Positions 8,667 through 16,633 of a DNA stretch of 64,000 nt are shown in pieces. How positions within the stretch are numbered: position 1 is the stretch's first letter; each line of letters starts with the position of its first letter. The notes under the pieces were generated by a model. That model was not told where the DNA came from. It saw only the letters and a list, made by a program, of their open reading frames with translations, and made no database searches. Position numbers and translations under genes: made by a program. Source of the stretch: Actinomadura violacea (GTDB lineage: Bacteria > Actinomycetota > Actinomycetes > Streptosporangiales > Streptosporangiaceae). The stretch is from assembly GCF_017573465.1 (NCBI RefSeq), contig NZ_JAGEPF010000009.1, forward strand, positions 281,804 through 345,803. Direction: 5' to 3'.

Positions 8667-10039
8667 CAACGGAGGGGGTCGGGGCCGGCGAAGGAGGCCA
8701 GGAGGCCGAGCGCGGCCGTGGCGGCGCAGACGGTGAAGACCAGGCCGAACGCGGGGGCGTGGTCGAGGACGGCGCCGACCCACGCGGCGCCGACCGCGGA
8801 GCCGCCGAAGCGCAGCAGGTTGAACAGGCCGAGGCCGGCGCCGATCCGTCCGGCGTCCGAGCGGGTGGCGCCGGTCGCGGCGGGGGTCTGGACGAACGCG
8901 ACGCCGGCCCCGGTGAGCGCCAGCGCGGCGAGCAGCAGCGCGATCGTCCCGGACCAGGCGAGGACGGCGGCGACGAGCGCCTGACCGGCGATGAGGACGG
9001 CGAGGCCGCCGCGCAGGACCGTCCGGGCGCCGAGCCGTTCCATCAGCAGGCCGGTGACGGGCCCGAGCAGCGACATAGCGAGCGGCAGGCTCAGCAGATA
9101 GGCGCCCGCGACGAGGGTGGCGGTGTGCCGCTGCGTGGTCAGGTACACGGGCACGGCCAGGAGCGTCGCGCCGAGGCAGAACATCTGCGCGAGGACGCTG
9201 AGGCACGACCGCAGGTAGCGGGTCTCGATGAGCAGGCGCGGCGGCAGGAACGCGTCGGGCCGTCCCCGCGAGGACGCGACGTAGCCGACGGCGGCGAGCA
9301 GCCCGGCTAGGGCGCCGCACCATACGACGGGCGAGGCGGCGCCGAGGCTGGCGGCGGCGGACGTGGCGCCGAGGCCGAACGCGGCGGCGAGGGTGAGCAG
9401 CGCGGCGCCGCGCCAGTCGAGCGGAACGGCCCGCGCCCGCCCCGGCGGGACGAACCGGACCGCGAGGACGGCGGCGGCCAGGCACACCGGCACGACCGGC
9501 CAGAACACCGCGTGCCAGCCGAACCAGGTGGCGAGGCCGCCGCCGAGCGCGGGCCCGGCGGCCTGCCCGACGCCGTTGGCGGCGGCCCACAGGCCGAGGG
9601 CGCGGCCGCGCCGGTCGCCGTCGAACCGGACGGCGATCAGCGCCATGACGGCGGGCAGCATCGCGGCGGTCGCGACGCCCTGCACGGCCCGCGCCGCGAC
9701 CAGCAGCGGCAGCGTCCCGGCGAGCCCGGCGCCCGCCGAGGCGAGCGCCAGCATGAGCATCGCCGCGACGAACACCCGGCGCGGGCCGATCCGGTCGCCG
9801 AGCCATCCGGAGACGGGCAGCAGCACCGCGAAGGTGAGGGTGAACGCGACGACGACCAGGGTCCCGGCGGAGATCGGGGCGTGCAGGTCCCGCAGGATCA
9901 GCGTCAGCGGGACGTTGACGATGGTGTTCGCGACGGTCCCGGTGAACGTGCCGAGCAGCAGCGGGACGAGCGCCGCCCACGGCCCGCGCCCCGCCTCGTC
10001 GCGGCTCCGGGCGCCGTGTCCCCGGTCGACCGCGGTCAT
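8666..10039 (-). CDS. MFS transporter, DHA2/EmrB-QacA-like
   Basis: 457 residues and about 12-14 membrane helices. The loop motif GWLGDRIGPRRVF near residue 75 and the later ARAVQGVATAAMLPAVMALI segment are typical drug:H+ antiporter-2 signatures. It is an inner-membrane proton-coupled exporter or facilitator. The ATG at 10039 is chosen because it overlaps the stop of the Rieske gene in ATGA; longer upstream frames lie inside that gene. It is the last gene of the eight-gene minus-strand operon beginning at 16377, so it may export an end product or import the substrate. The substrate is unknown. Confidence 0.82.
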   Translation of the reverse strand: MTAVDRGHGARSRDEAGRGPWAALVPLLLGTFTGTVANTIVNVPLTLILRDLHAPISAGTLVVVAFTLTFAVLLPVSGWLGDRIGPRRVFVAAMLMLALASAGAGLAGTLPLLVAARAVQGVATAAMLPAVMALIAVRFDGDRRGRALGLWAAANGVGQAAGPALGGGLATWFGWHAVFWPVVPVCLAAAVLAVRFVPPGRARAVPLDWRGAALLTLAAAFGLGATSAAASLGAASPVVWCGALAGLLAAVGYVASSRGRPDAFLPPRLLIETRYLRSCLSVLAQMFCLGATLLAVPVYLTTQRHTATLVAGAYLLSLPLAMSLLGPVTGLLMERLGARTVLRGGLAVLIAGQALVAAVLAWSGTIALLLAALALTGAGVAFVQTPAATGATRSDAGRIGAGLGLFNLLRFGGSAVGAAWVGAVLDHAPAFGLVFTVCAATAALGLLASFAGPDPLR

Positions 10040-10395
10040 CCGCGGGCGAGATTGCGGCGGCGCGGGCCGCCGTTCGCGGCGTCCTCGGGTGGGACGTGCA
10101 CGAGGATCTGCCCGTCCTCCTCCTTCACCGGGTACACGCGGATCGCCTTGGTCGCGGGGGGCGTGATCGGCTCGCCGGTGGCGAAGTCGAAGACGCTGCC
10201 GTGGCAGGAGCACAGCAGGCCGTCCTCGGTGGCGCTGCCGGACGACAGCAGGCAGTCCAGGTGGGTGCAGTAGTTGGACATGGCGTGCACCTCGCCGTCC
10301 CAGCGGGCGACGGCCACCTCGGCCTCGCCCACGAAGAAGCGGCGGACGACGCCCTCGGGCACCTGGCCCGACCGGGCCACGGGCTGGTATTCCAT
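10036..10395 (-). CDS. Rieske [2Fe-2S] ferredoxin (first of two)
   Basis: 119 residues, a stand-alone Rieske domain. Ligands are Cys43 and His45 in NYCTHLDC and Cys62 and His65 in LCSCHG. Such soluble ferredoxins carry electrons from a flavin reductase to an oxygenase. GAGGAG lies just before the ATG at 10395. It lies downstream of the FAD reductase and its stop overlaps the MFS start. The C-terminus (residues 105-119) is a short basic extension (GGPRRRNLARG). It differs markedly from the second Rieske protein at 11697-12029, so the two are probably not interchangeable. No Rieske oxygenase large subunit is present nearby. Confidence 0.9.
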   Translation of the reverse strand: MEYQPVARSGQVPEGVVRRFFVGEAEVAVARWDGEVHAMSNYCTHLDCLLSSGSATEDGLLCSCHGSVFDFATGEPITPPATKAIRVYPVKEEDGQILVHVPPEDAANGGPRRRNLARG

Positions 10396-10427
10396 CGGTC
10401 GCTCCTCAGGGTGCGTGGGGCTGGGGG

Positions 10428-11696
10428 TCAGAGGGTGTCGAAGATCTCGGTGAGGTCGGCGTCCTCGTCGCGCAGGACGTCCGGGTCGGGCGCGGCGCCG
10501 GCGCCGATGAGCTGCCGCGCCACGGCGAGGTCGCCGCCGCGGTCGATGGCGAACGCGCCGCGCAGCACGCCGCCAGCGAGGTGGAAGGCGATGAAGTCGA
10601 AGTCCTCGACGCGGCCGCGGACGACGACCCGGTCGGCGCCGTCGCAGTGCCCGGCGTGCTGGAGGTTGCGGCCGAACTGGTCGGACCAGAACCAGTGCGG
10701 CGCGGTGTGCGCGGACTTCCCGCCGAGGATGTTCTTCGCGGCGGCCATTCCCTGCGCGTTGGCGTTGTCGAAGTGCTCGGCGCGGACGCGGCGTCCGAGG
10801 TCGGGCCGCCACTGCAGGGCGACGTCGCCGGCCGCGTAGACGCCGTCGACGGACGTGCGGCAGTACTCGTCGACCGGGATCCCGCCCGCGGTGTCGATGC
10901 CCGCGCCGGTGACGGCCTCGACGTTGGGCACCATGCCGGCGCCGACGACGACCACGTCCGCTTCCAGGGACGCGCCGCCGCTGGTCGTGACGACCGCGCC
11001 CGACGCGGTCTCGGCGTAGCCCTCGACCTTCTCACCGGTGCGCAGGTCGACGCCGCCGGTACGCAGCAGCGCGGCCATGACGTCGCCCATCAGGTCGCCG
11101 AGGACGTGCCCGAGCGGCCGTCCCGCCTGCTCGACCAGGGTGACCTGCGCGCCGAGGTCGATGGCGGTGGACGCGACCTCGCAGCCGATGAACCCGGCGC
11201 CGATCACCACGACCCGCGCGCCGGGCCGCAGCTCGGCGCGCAGCCGGTCCGCGTCGTCGATGGTGCGCAGGTAGCGGACGCGGTCGCCCTCGATGCCGGG
11301 CAGCCGGCGCGGCCGCCCGCCGGTCGCGATCAGCAGCGCGTCGGCCCGCAGGGACGAGCCGTCCGCCAGCTCCAGGCTCCGCTCGGCGGGCCGGATCGCG
11401 GTCGCCGCCGCGCCGAGCCGCAGCTCCACACCGTTGCTCTCGCACCAGTCGGGGGTGAGCAGGTACAGCTCGTCGCGGCCGTCCTCGCCCGCCAGGTACT
11501 CCTTCGACAGCGGCGGCCGCTGGTACGGGACGTGCGGTTCGGCGCCGGCCAGGGTCACGCGGCCCTCGAAGCCGCGGCGGCGCAGCGTGCGGGCGGCGAC
11601 GGCGGCGGTCTGCCCCGCCCCGGCCACCACGACCGACTCGAGTTCCCTCAGGGGGGACGACCCCCCTGTACCCCCCGAAGAAGTGCGTGTCGTCAT
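10428..11696 (-). CDS. FAD-dependent ferredoxin reductase (NAD(P)/FAD oxidoreductase)
   Basis: 422 residues. An FAD-binding VVVAGAGQTAA motif is near residue 22, PYQRPPLSKEYL is typical of ferredoxin/rubredoxin reductases of oxygenase systems, an NAD-binding VVVIGAGFIGCE follows near residue 165, and the GVYAAGDVA FAD motif is near residue 288. It passes electrons from NAD(P)H to a Rieske ferredoxin. The ATG directly follows the stop of the upstream Rieske gene (TAGATG). A reductase between two ferredoxin genes indicates a dedicated electron chain; the likeliest terminal acceptor in this operon is the di-iron protein at 12095-12808. Confidence 0.9.
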   Translation of the reverse strand: MTTRTSSGGTGGSSPLRELESVVVAGAGQTAAVAARTLRRRGFEGRVTLAGAEPHVPYQRPPLSKEYLAGEDGRDELYLLTPDWCESNGVELRLGAAATAIRPAERSLELADGSSLRADALLIATGGRPRRLPGIEGDRVRYLRTIDDADRLRAELRPGARVVVIGAGFIGCEVASTAIDLGAQVTLVEQAGRPLGHVLGDLMGDVMAALLRTGGVDLRTGEKVEGYAETASGAVVTTSGGASLEADVVVVGAGMVPNVEAVTGAGIDTAGGIPVDEYCRTSVDGVYAAGDVALQWRPDLGRRVRAEHFDNANAQGMAAAKNILGGKSAHTAPHWFWSDQFGRNLQHAGHCDGADRVVVRGRVEDFDFIAFHLAGGVLRGAFAIDRGGDLAVARQLIGAGAAPDPDVLRDEDADLTEIFDTL

Positions 11697-12029
11697 CTAG
11701 TGCTCCTCTTCCAGGACGCGGGGGCGCGGGTCCACGTAGACGGCGTCGCCGGCGATCCGCACGGCGTGGCTCGGCTGGCACTCGTCCCGGTCCTCGACGC
11801 GCCCGGTCGCCGGATCGATCAGCCACTGGTGGCCGGGGCAGATCACCCGCCCGTTCAGCACCGTCCCCTTCGACAGGGACCGCTGCTTGTGGACGCACAC
11901 GTCGTCCAGCGCGTAGACGTCGTCGCCGACCAGGAACAGCGCGACCGGCCGCCCGGCCACGCTCACGCCGAGCCGCTTGCGCTTGCGCAGCTGCGCCAGC
12001 GACGCCGCCTCCACCCACTCCTCGTCCAC
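11697..12029 (-). CDS. Rieske [2Fe-2S] ferredoxin (second)
   Basis: 110 residues with ligands Cys45/His47 (DVCVHK) and Cys64/His67 (ICPGHQ), the CxH...CxxH pattern of NirD/oxygenase-type ferredoxins. The GTG at 12029 is chosen because GAGGAGG lies just upstream and it gives a protein starting VDEEWVEAASL, a usual position for the first strand. The stop abuts the reductase ATG. An unusual basic stretch RKRKR lies at residues 15-19, a possible docking surface. Context and role are shared with the reductase and the other ferredoxin. Confidence 0.88.
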   Translation of the reverse strand: MDEEWVEAASLAQLRKRKRLGVSVAGRPVALFLVGDDVYALDDVCVHKQRSLSKGTVLNGRVICPGHQWLIDPATGRVEDRDECQPSHAVRIAGDAVYVDPRPRVLEEEH

Positions 12030-12094
12030 GTGCTCCTCCTCGCGTGTGGTGCGGCGGCGGGGCCGCGGGGCCCCGCCGCCGGGTCGGGATCGGA

Positions 12095-12808
12095 TCAGGC
12101 GCCGACGAGGTCGGGCTTGACGTAGGTGTCGTAGAGGCCCTGCGTGTAGGAGAAGCGCATGTCCGCGCCCCACCGGCACAGCTTCAGGCAGCGCTGCTGC
12201 AGGGCGGGCGTGTCGGCGTGGTCCAGGACGATCTGGTAGCCGCGCTCGCCGTGCACCACGTCGGAGGTGATGTGCAGGTCGAAGAACTCGATCTCGTCCT
12301 CGGTGAACCCGTACACCTCGCGCAGCGGCACGATCTGCTTCTTGTAGATGCTCGGCACCTGCGACTCCAGGCCGACCACGAGGGCGGCGGTGGCGACCAC
12401 GAAGTGCTCGCGCATCGCGACCGCGTAGCACCACGCCTGCAGGCCGCGGGTGATGGCGTTCATGTTGTCGGGGTTCTCGACCCGCTCCTTGGTGGTGCCG
12501 CACGCCTCGGCGAACCGGATGAGCAGGTCGGTGTGGCGGATGTCGGCGAGCTCCTCCTCGTACATGTTCTGCAGGGTGAAGTCCTTGGCACCGGTGAACT
12601 CGTCGGGCGTGTTGCCGTAGACGTAGCCGAGGTAGTCGGCGAACGGCCCGACGTAGTGGTAGTGGTTCTCCGCCCAGCGGGCGAAGTGCTCCCGCTTCAG
12701 CTCACCGTTGGCCCACGCCTGGCTGAACGAGGCGTTCTTCGCCTCGCGCCCCTTGATCGCGTTCTCCAGCGCGGCGCGGAACTCCTCCTTGGACAGCAGC
12801 TCTGCCAT
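12095..12808 (-). CDS. Haem-oxygenase-fold di-iron oxygenase (HDO; PqqC/CADD-like)
   Basis: 237 residues, all-helical, with AAGGAG before the ATG. It resembles the TenA/PqqC structural family and has a complete candidate set of HDO metal ligands: Glu85, His92, Glu148, then His179, Asp183 and His186 in DLHITSDVVH. The spacings 7, 4 and 3 match those I recall for Chlamydia CADD. HDO enzymes use O2 to cleave or oxidise amines, amino acids and fatty acids (UndA, BesC, SznF, CADD). It is the only oxygenase candidate beside two Rieske ferredoxins and a reductase. With Rid and aldehyde dehydrogenase encoded next door, products such as an imine and an aldehyde are plausible; the substrate is unknown. 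A PqqC role is unlikely since no other pqq genes are visible. Confidence 0.78.
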   Translation of the reverse strand: MAELLSKEEFRAALENAIKGREAKNASFSQAWANGELKREHFARWAENHYHYVGPFADYLGYVYGNTPDEFTGAKDFTLQNMYEEELADIRHTDLLIRFAEACGTTKERVENPDNMNAITRGLQAWCYAVAMREHFVVATAALVVGLESQVPSIYKKQIVPLREVYGFTEDEIEFFDLHITSDVVHGERGYQIVLDHADTPALQQRCLKLCRWGADMRFSYTQGLYDTYVKPDLVGA

Positions 12809-12855
12809 TTCCTTGCTCCTTCCGGTGGTGCGGGGAATCCTTTTTCAGGGGGGTT

Positions 12856-14295
12856 TCAGGGGGTGATGTAGACGCTCTTCTCGCGCAGGTAGAAGAGCAT
12901 CATCGAGGGGCCGGCCTGCTCCTTGAACGTCTGCGTGCTGGAGTCCTTGAGGCCGCCGAAGGGGACGGTCATCGCCATTCCGGACGTTGGCTGGTTCACC
13001 TTCACCAGCCCGCTGTCAGAACGGCGCGCGAACTCCAGCGCCCGGTCCAGGTCGCGGGTGACGATCCCGGCGGACAGCCCGTAGTCGGTGCCGTTCGCCA
13101 GGTCGACCGCCTCGTCCAGGCCGGACGCCCGCTGGAACCCCAGCACCGGCCCGAAGATCTCCTCGCGGGTGATCCGCATGTCCGGGGCGAGGCCGGCGAA
13201 GACGGCGGGGGCGACGAAGTAGCCGTCGCCGGGCAGGCGCCGCCCGCCGGTGACGAGCTCGGCGCCCTCCTCCTCCCCGATCCGGACGTAGTCGAGGAAC
13301 TTCTCCAGCTGGAAGTCGGCGGCGAGCGGGCCCATCTGGACGCCGTCGTCCAGGCCGTTCCCGACGACCCGGGCCTCGGCGGCGCGCGCGACCCGGTCGA
13401 GCAGCTCGTCGTGGACGGCGTCGTGCGCGATGACCCGGCTGGTGCCGGTGCACGCCTGGCCGGACAGCCCGAACGCGCCCTTCAGGATGATCTGCGCGGC
13501 GCGGTCCAGGTCCGCGTCGTCCATGACGACGACCGGGTTCTTGCCGCCCATCTCCAGTTGCGCGCGCCGCGCCGGCCCGACCGCCGCGTGGACGGCCCGT
13601 CCCGCGCGGGTCGAGCCGGTGAACGTCACCGCGCCGACCCGTTCGTCGGCCGCGACCGCCGCACCGGCCTCGGCGCCGCCGTGCACCAGCGCGATCGCCT
13701 TCGGCGGCAGCCCGCCCGCGAGCAGCGCCTCGACGAGCCGCTGCGCCAGCAGCGGCGTCACCGGCGACGGCTTGAAGACCACCGCGTTGCCCGCCGCGAG
13801 CGCCGGGCCGATCTTGCGGGACGGGATGTTCAGCGGGAAGTTCCACGGCGTGATCGCGCCGACCACCCCGACGGGCTCGCGCCGCGTGTAGACGAGGCCG
13901 CCGTCGGTGGACGGGTAGCTGTCGCCGGTGATCCGGTGGGCCTCGGCGGCGTAGAAACGCAGGTTGCGGGGCGTGCGGGAGACCTCCATGGCCGCCTCGG
14001 CGCGGGTCTTGCCCTCCTCGCGCACCAGCTCGCCGACCAGGTCGGCCGCCCGGTCCTCCAGCCACCGGGCGGCCGCCTCCAGCACGTCGGCGCGCTTCTC
14101 GGCGGCCACCGCGCCCCATTCCGCAGCGCCTTCGACGGCATAGGCGACGGCCTTTTCGACGTCCGCTGCCGACGATTCGGGGAACTCCCCGACGACGTCG
14201 CCGAGATCGGCCGGATTATGGCGCCGGAACGTCACTCCCGACGAGGCGGGAACCCATTCCCCGCCGATGAGGCTCAGCCCTTCGTGCACGGTCAC
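12856..14295 (-). CDS. NAD(P)-dependent aldehyde dehydrogenase
   Basis: 479 residues, full length for the ALDH superfamily. The active-site Glu sits in LEMGGKNPVV and the catalytic Cys in SGQACTGTSR; the NAD-binding TPWNFPLNIPSRK block and TFTGSTRAGRAVH are intact. It oxidises an aldehyde to an acid in the cytoplasm. The GTG start overlaps the Rid stop by 4 nt (GTGA), so the two are co-translated. In this operon it could remove an aldehyde released by the di-iron oxygenase. Close relatives act on alpha-ketoglutarate semialdehyde, succinate semialdehyde or vanillin; which applies here cannot be judged. Confidence 0.9.
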   Translation of the reverse strand: MTVHEGLSLIGGEWVPASSGVTFRRHNPADLGDVVGEFPESSAADVEKAVAYAVEGAAEWGAVAAEKRADVLEAAARWLEDRAADLVGELVREEGKTRAEAAMEVSRTPRNLRFYAAEAHRITGDSYPSTDGGLVYTRREPVGVVGAITPWNFPLNIPSRKIGPALAAGNAVVFKPSPVTPLLAQRLVEALLAGGLPPKAIALVHGGAEAGAAVAADERVGAVTFTGSTRAGRAVHAAVGPARRAQLEMGGKNPVVVMDDADLDRAAQIILKGAFGLSGQACTGTSRVIAHDAVHDELLDRVARAAEARVVGNGLDDGVQMGPLAADFQLEKFLDYVRIGEEEGAELVTGGRRLPGDGYFVAPAVFAGLAPDMRITREEIFGPVLGFQRASGLDEAVDLANGTDYGLSAGIVTRDLDRALEFARRSDSGLVKVNQPTSGMAMTVPFGGLKDSSTQTFKEQAGPSMMLFYLREKSVYITP

Positions 14296-14756
14296 TCGTC
14301 CTCCACGTTCGGTGCGGCGATCGCGGTCAGCTCGACTTCCACCGGGGCGCCGCCGGGCAGCGCGCGGACGCCGATCGCGCTGCGTGCGGGCCGTCCGAGC
14401 CCGAGGGCGTCCAGGACCTCCGAGGCCCCGTCGGCGACGGCGGACAGGTCGGTGAACCCGTCGGCGCAGGCCACGTACACGGTCATCCGGAGCCAGCGCC
14501 GGACCCGCCCGGCGTCCCCGGCGGTCACCGCGGCGACGGCGTTGCGGGCGGCGAGCGCGGCGGCGCCGCGGGCCTGCGCCACGTCCAGGTCCCGCCCGAC
14601 GAGGCCGGTCACGACGAGGCGGCCGTCCTCGCGGGGCGTCATGCCGGCGCTGGTGAGCAGCACGTCTCCCGCGCGCAGCGGCTCGGCGACGGCGGTCACG
14701 TAGGCGCCCTGCGGACGCGGCGCCGGGTTCGGCGTGGACACCGGGGTTTCAGACAC
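14292..14756 (-). CDS. RidA/YjgF-family (Rid) protein
   Basis: 154 residues with the Rid core strands (VLLTSAGMTP) and the RSAIGVRALPGGAPVEVE block, where the Arg that contacts carboxylate-bearing imines normally lies. Rid proteins hydrolyse reactive enamine/imine intermediates or act as deaminases in catabolic operons. The N-terminus is about 20 residues longer than minimal RidA. The GTG start lies 8 nt inside the end of the gamma-glutamyltransferase gene and the stop overlaps the ALDH start. Its presence suggests that an imine arises in this pathway, consistent with amine oxidation. Confidence 0.85.
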   Translation of the reverse strand: MSETPVSTPNPAPRPQGAYVTAVAEPLRAGDVLLTSAGMTPREDGRLVVTGLVGRDLDVAQARGAAALAARNAVAAVTAGDAGRVRRWLRMTVYVACADGFTDLSAVADGASEVLDALGLGRPARSAIGVRALPGGAPVEVELTAIAAPNVEDE

Positions 14757-16377
14757 CGAGGGCCACCCCGTCCTGGCGGGGGTCGGACGCGCCGAGCAGC
14801 GCGCCGCCCGCGACGGAGATGATCTGCGCGCTGCCGCCCGCGTCCCACGCGTCCTGGACGGCGACGTCGTGCCCGGACGCGCGGAGCGCCTCGATCCGGG
14901 CGGCGCCGAGCCGGGACTCGACGCGCAGCTCGGGCGGCCGTCCGAGGACGTCGGCGTCGCTGCCGGGGTGGACGGTGAAGCGGGGCGCGGCGACGGCCGT
15001 CGCGGGGTCGTGGCCGTGGTCGAGCAGGTGCGAGAGCAGCTGCATGTTCCACTGCACCTGGCCGTCGCCGCCGGGGGTGTTGCCGACGTGCAGGAGGCGG
15101 CCCGCCGAGTCGGTGACGAGCCATGCGTTCAGGGTGTGCAGGGGGCGGCGGCGCGGCCGGACCTCGTTGGGGTGCCCGTCGATGAGGTAGGCGCCGCGCC
15201 CGAGCCGGTTGTTCAGCACGACGCCGGTGCCGGGGACGGTCATCCGGGCGCCGAAGGTGAAGGCGAGCGAGTGGATGAGGCTGACCGCGCGGCCCTCCTC
15301 GTCCACCGCGACCATGGACGTGGTGTCGCCGCCGGCCGGCACCGGCGAGGGCGCGGTGGCGGGCAGCTCGCCGCCGTCGAGGCGGGCGCGGGCGGCGGCG
15401 ATCGCACCGTCGGCGAGCAGGCCGCGCCAGTGGTCGCCGTCGGCGCCGCATCCGGCGAACCGGTCGGCGAACGCGAGCCGGGCGGCGGACGCCATCCGGT
15501 GGACGGCCTCGGCCGACAGCCACGGCAGCCCGGACAGCACGCCGTCGCAGAGGCCGGCCTGCTGCGCGACCATCCAGCCGGGCGTCGGCGGCGTCGTGAG
15601 GTGGACGGTGGCGCCCTGGTAGGTGCGGGTCAGCGGGGTCTCGGCGGCGGAGCGTCCGCTCGCCATCCACTCGTAGCCGGAGAACGGGGCGCCGGCGGCG
15701 ACGAGCGCGTCCACGCACCGTTCGGCGAGCCCGCCCGCATACAGGTCGTTCGGGTCGGCGGCGAGGCGGCGCAGCGTCGCGGCGAGTTCGCGCTGGTGGA
15801 GCGGCTCGCCGGCGGACGGGACGCGGCCGCCCGGCAGGAACGCCTCCGCGGTGCCGGCGTCGCGGGCGAGGGCGTCGCGGCGCTCGACGATGTCGGCGCG
15901 GGTCTTCAGCGTGCAGGGCAGGCCGTTCTCGGCGGCGTCGATCGCGGGCGCCCACAGTTCGGGGAGGCCGCGGGACGCGGAGTCGGCGTGCAGGGCGGCG
16001 AGCGCGGCGACCGCGCCGGGGGCGGCGACGGCGAGCGCGCCCTCCAGCGGGACGGCGGTGAGGCCGCGGTCGCGGTAGAAGGCGGGTTCGCCGCCGTCCG
16101 GGCCGAAGCCGCTGCCGTTGAACGTGGCGACCGACCCGTCGGGGCGGCGCAGCAGCGCGAACGCGTCGCCGCCGACGCCGCACTGGCCGGGCAGCGCCAG
16201 CCAGGACAGGGCCGCCATGGCGAGCGCCGCGTCCACCGCGTTCCCGCCCTCGGCGAGCACGCGCGCCCCGGCCAGGCTGACCGCGGGGTGGCTGGAGGCG
16301 ACCATGGCGCGGGAGGCGGCGGCGGGGCCGCGGCCGGGGTGCCCGAAGCCCGCCGACGTTGCGTTCCGTACTGACAT
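14749..16377 (-). CDS. Gamma-glutamyltransferase family protein
   Basis: 542 residues from the ATG at 16377. N-terminal nucleophile family: the nucleophilic Thr is about residue 352 in GGDTTSMVAVDEEG, where the precursor self-cleaves into large and small subunits. SSHPAVSLAGARVLAEGGNA and GVGGDAF in the large subunit and NTPGGDGQ in the small subunit match the family. There is no signal peptide, so it should be cytoplasmic, unlike periplasmic glutathione-degrading GGT and like bacterial acylases or gamma-Glu hydrolases of catabolic operons. It is the first gene of the operon ending at 8666 and would release an amine from a gamma-glutamyl or acyl conjugate. Confidence 0.85.
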   Translation of the reverse strand: MSVRNATSAGFGHPGRGPAAASRAMVASSHPAVSLAGARVLAEGGNAVDAALAMAALSWLALPGQCGVGGDAFALLRRPDGSVATFNGSGFGPDGGEPAFYRDRGLTAVPLEGALAVAAPGAVAALAALHADSASRGLPELWAPAIDAAENGLPCTLKTRADIVERRDALARDAGTAEAFLPGGRVPSAGEPLHQRELAATLRRLAADPNDLYAGGLAERCVDALVAAGAPFSGYEWMASGRSAAETPLTRTYQGATVHLTTPPTPGWMVAQQAGLCDGVLSGLPWLSAEAVHRMASAARLAFADRFAGCGADGDHWRGLLADGAIAAARARLDGGELPATAPSPVPAGGDTTSMVAVDEEGRAVSLIHSLAFTFGARMTVPGTGVVLNNRLGRGAYLIDGHPNEVRPRRRPLHTLNAWLVTDSAGRLLHVGNTPGGDGQVQWNMQLLSHLLDHGHDPATAVAAPRFTVHPGSDADVLGRPPELRVESRLGAARIEALRASGHDVAVQDAWDAGGSAQIISVAGGALLGASDPRQDGVALGV

Positions 16378-16578
16378 GCCGCCCAGTTTCGGCGGGCCGC
16401 GAACCGCCCCGATACGGGCCGAATGCCGAAGATCGTCACCCTTCCTTGGGCACTGTGCACACACAGAACGGACACTTCCCAATGCTTGCCAACGAGTCCG
16501 ACATCGTGCACAAAATGACTGGCTGTGCCGTGTGCACGTTCCTCATTGCTCACCGAGGAGGGATCGACCAGATTCTCT

Positions 16579-16589
16579 GCAACCGTTGC
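16579..16589. promoter_or_regulatory. Inverted repeat GCAAC-C-GTTGC
   Basis: Perfect 5-bp arms in the 256-nt divergent region between the GGT operon (start 16377) and transporter paralogue 2 (start 16634). It shares its half-site with the repeat at 3090-3106 upstream of paralogue 1. It is a candidate common operator; short enough to be chance. Confidence 0.3.
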
Positions 16590-16633
16590 GCCGATCGCCT
16601 CACAGACGGCGCCGACAGGGAGGTGGCGCGCCC

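Noticed and set aside
12095..12808. Calling the di-iron protein PqqC or TenA
   Set aside because: No pqq or thiamine genes are near, and the DLHxxxDxxH metal-ligand pattern fits the HDO oxygenases better.
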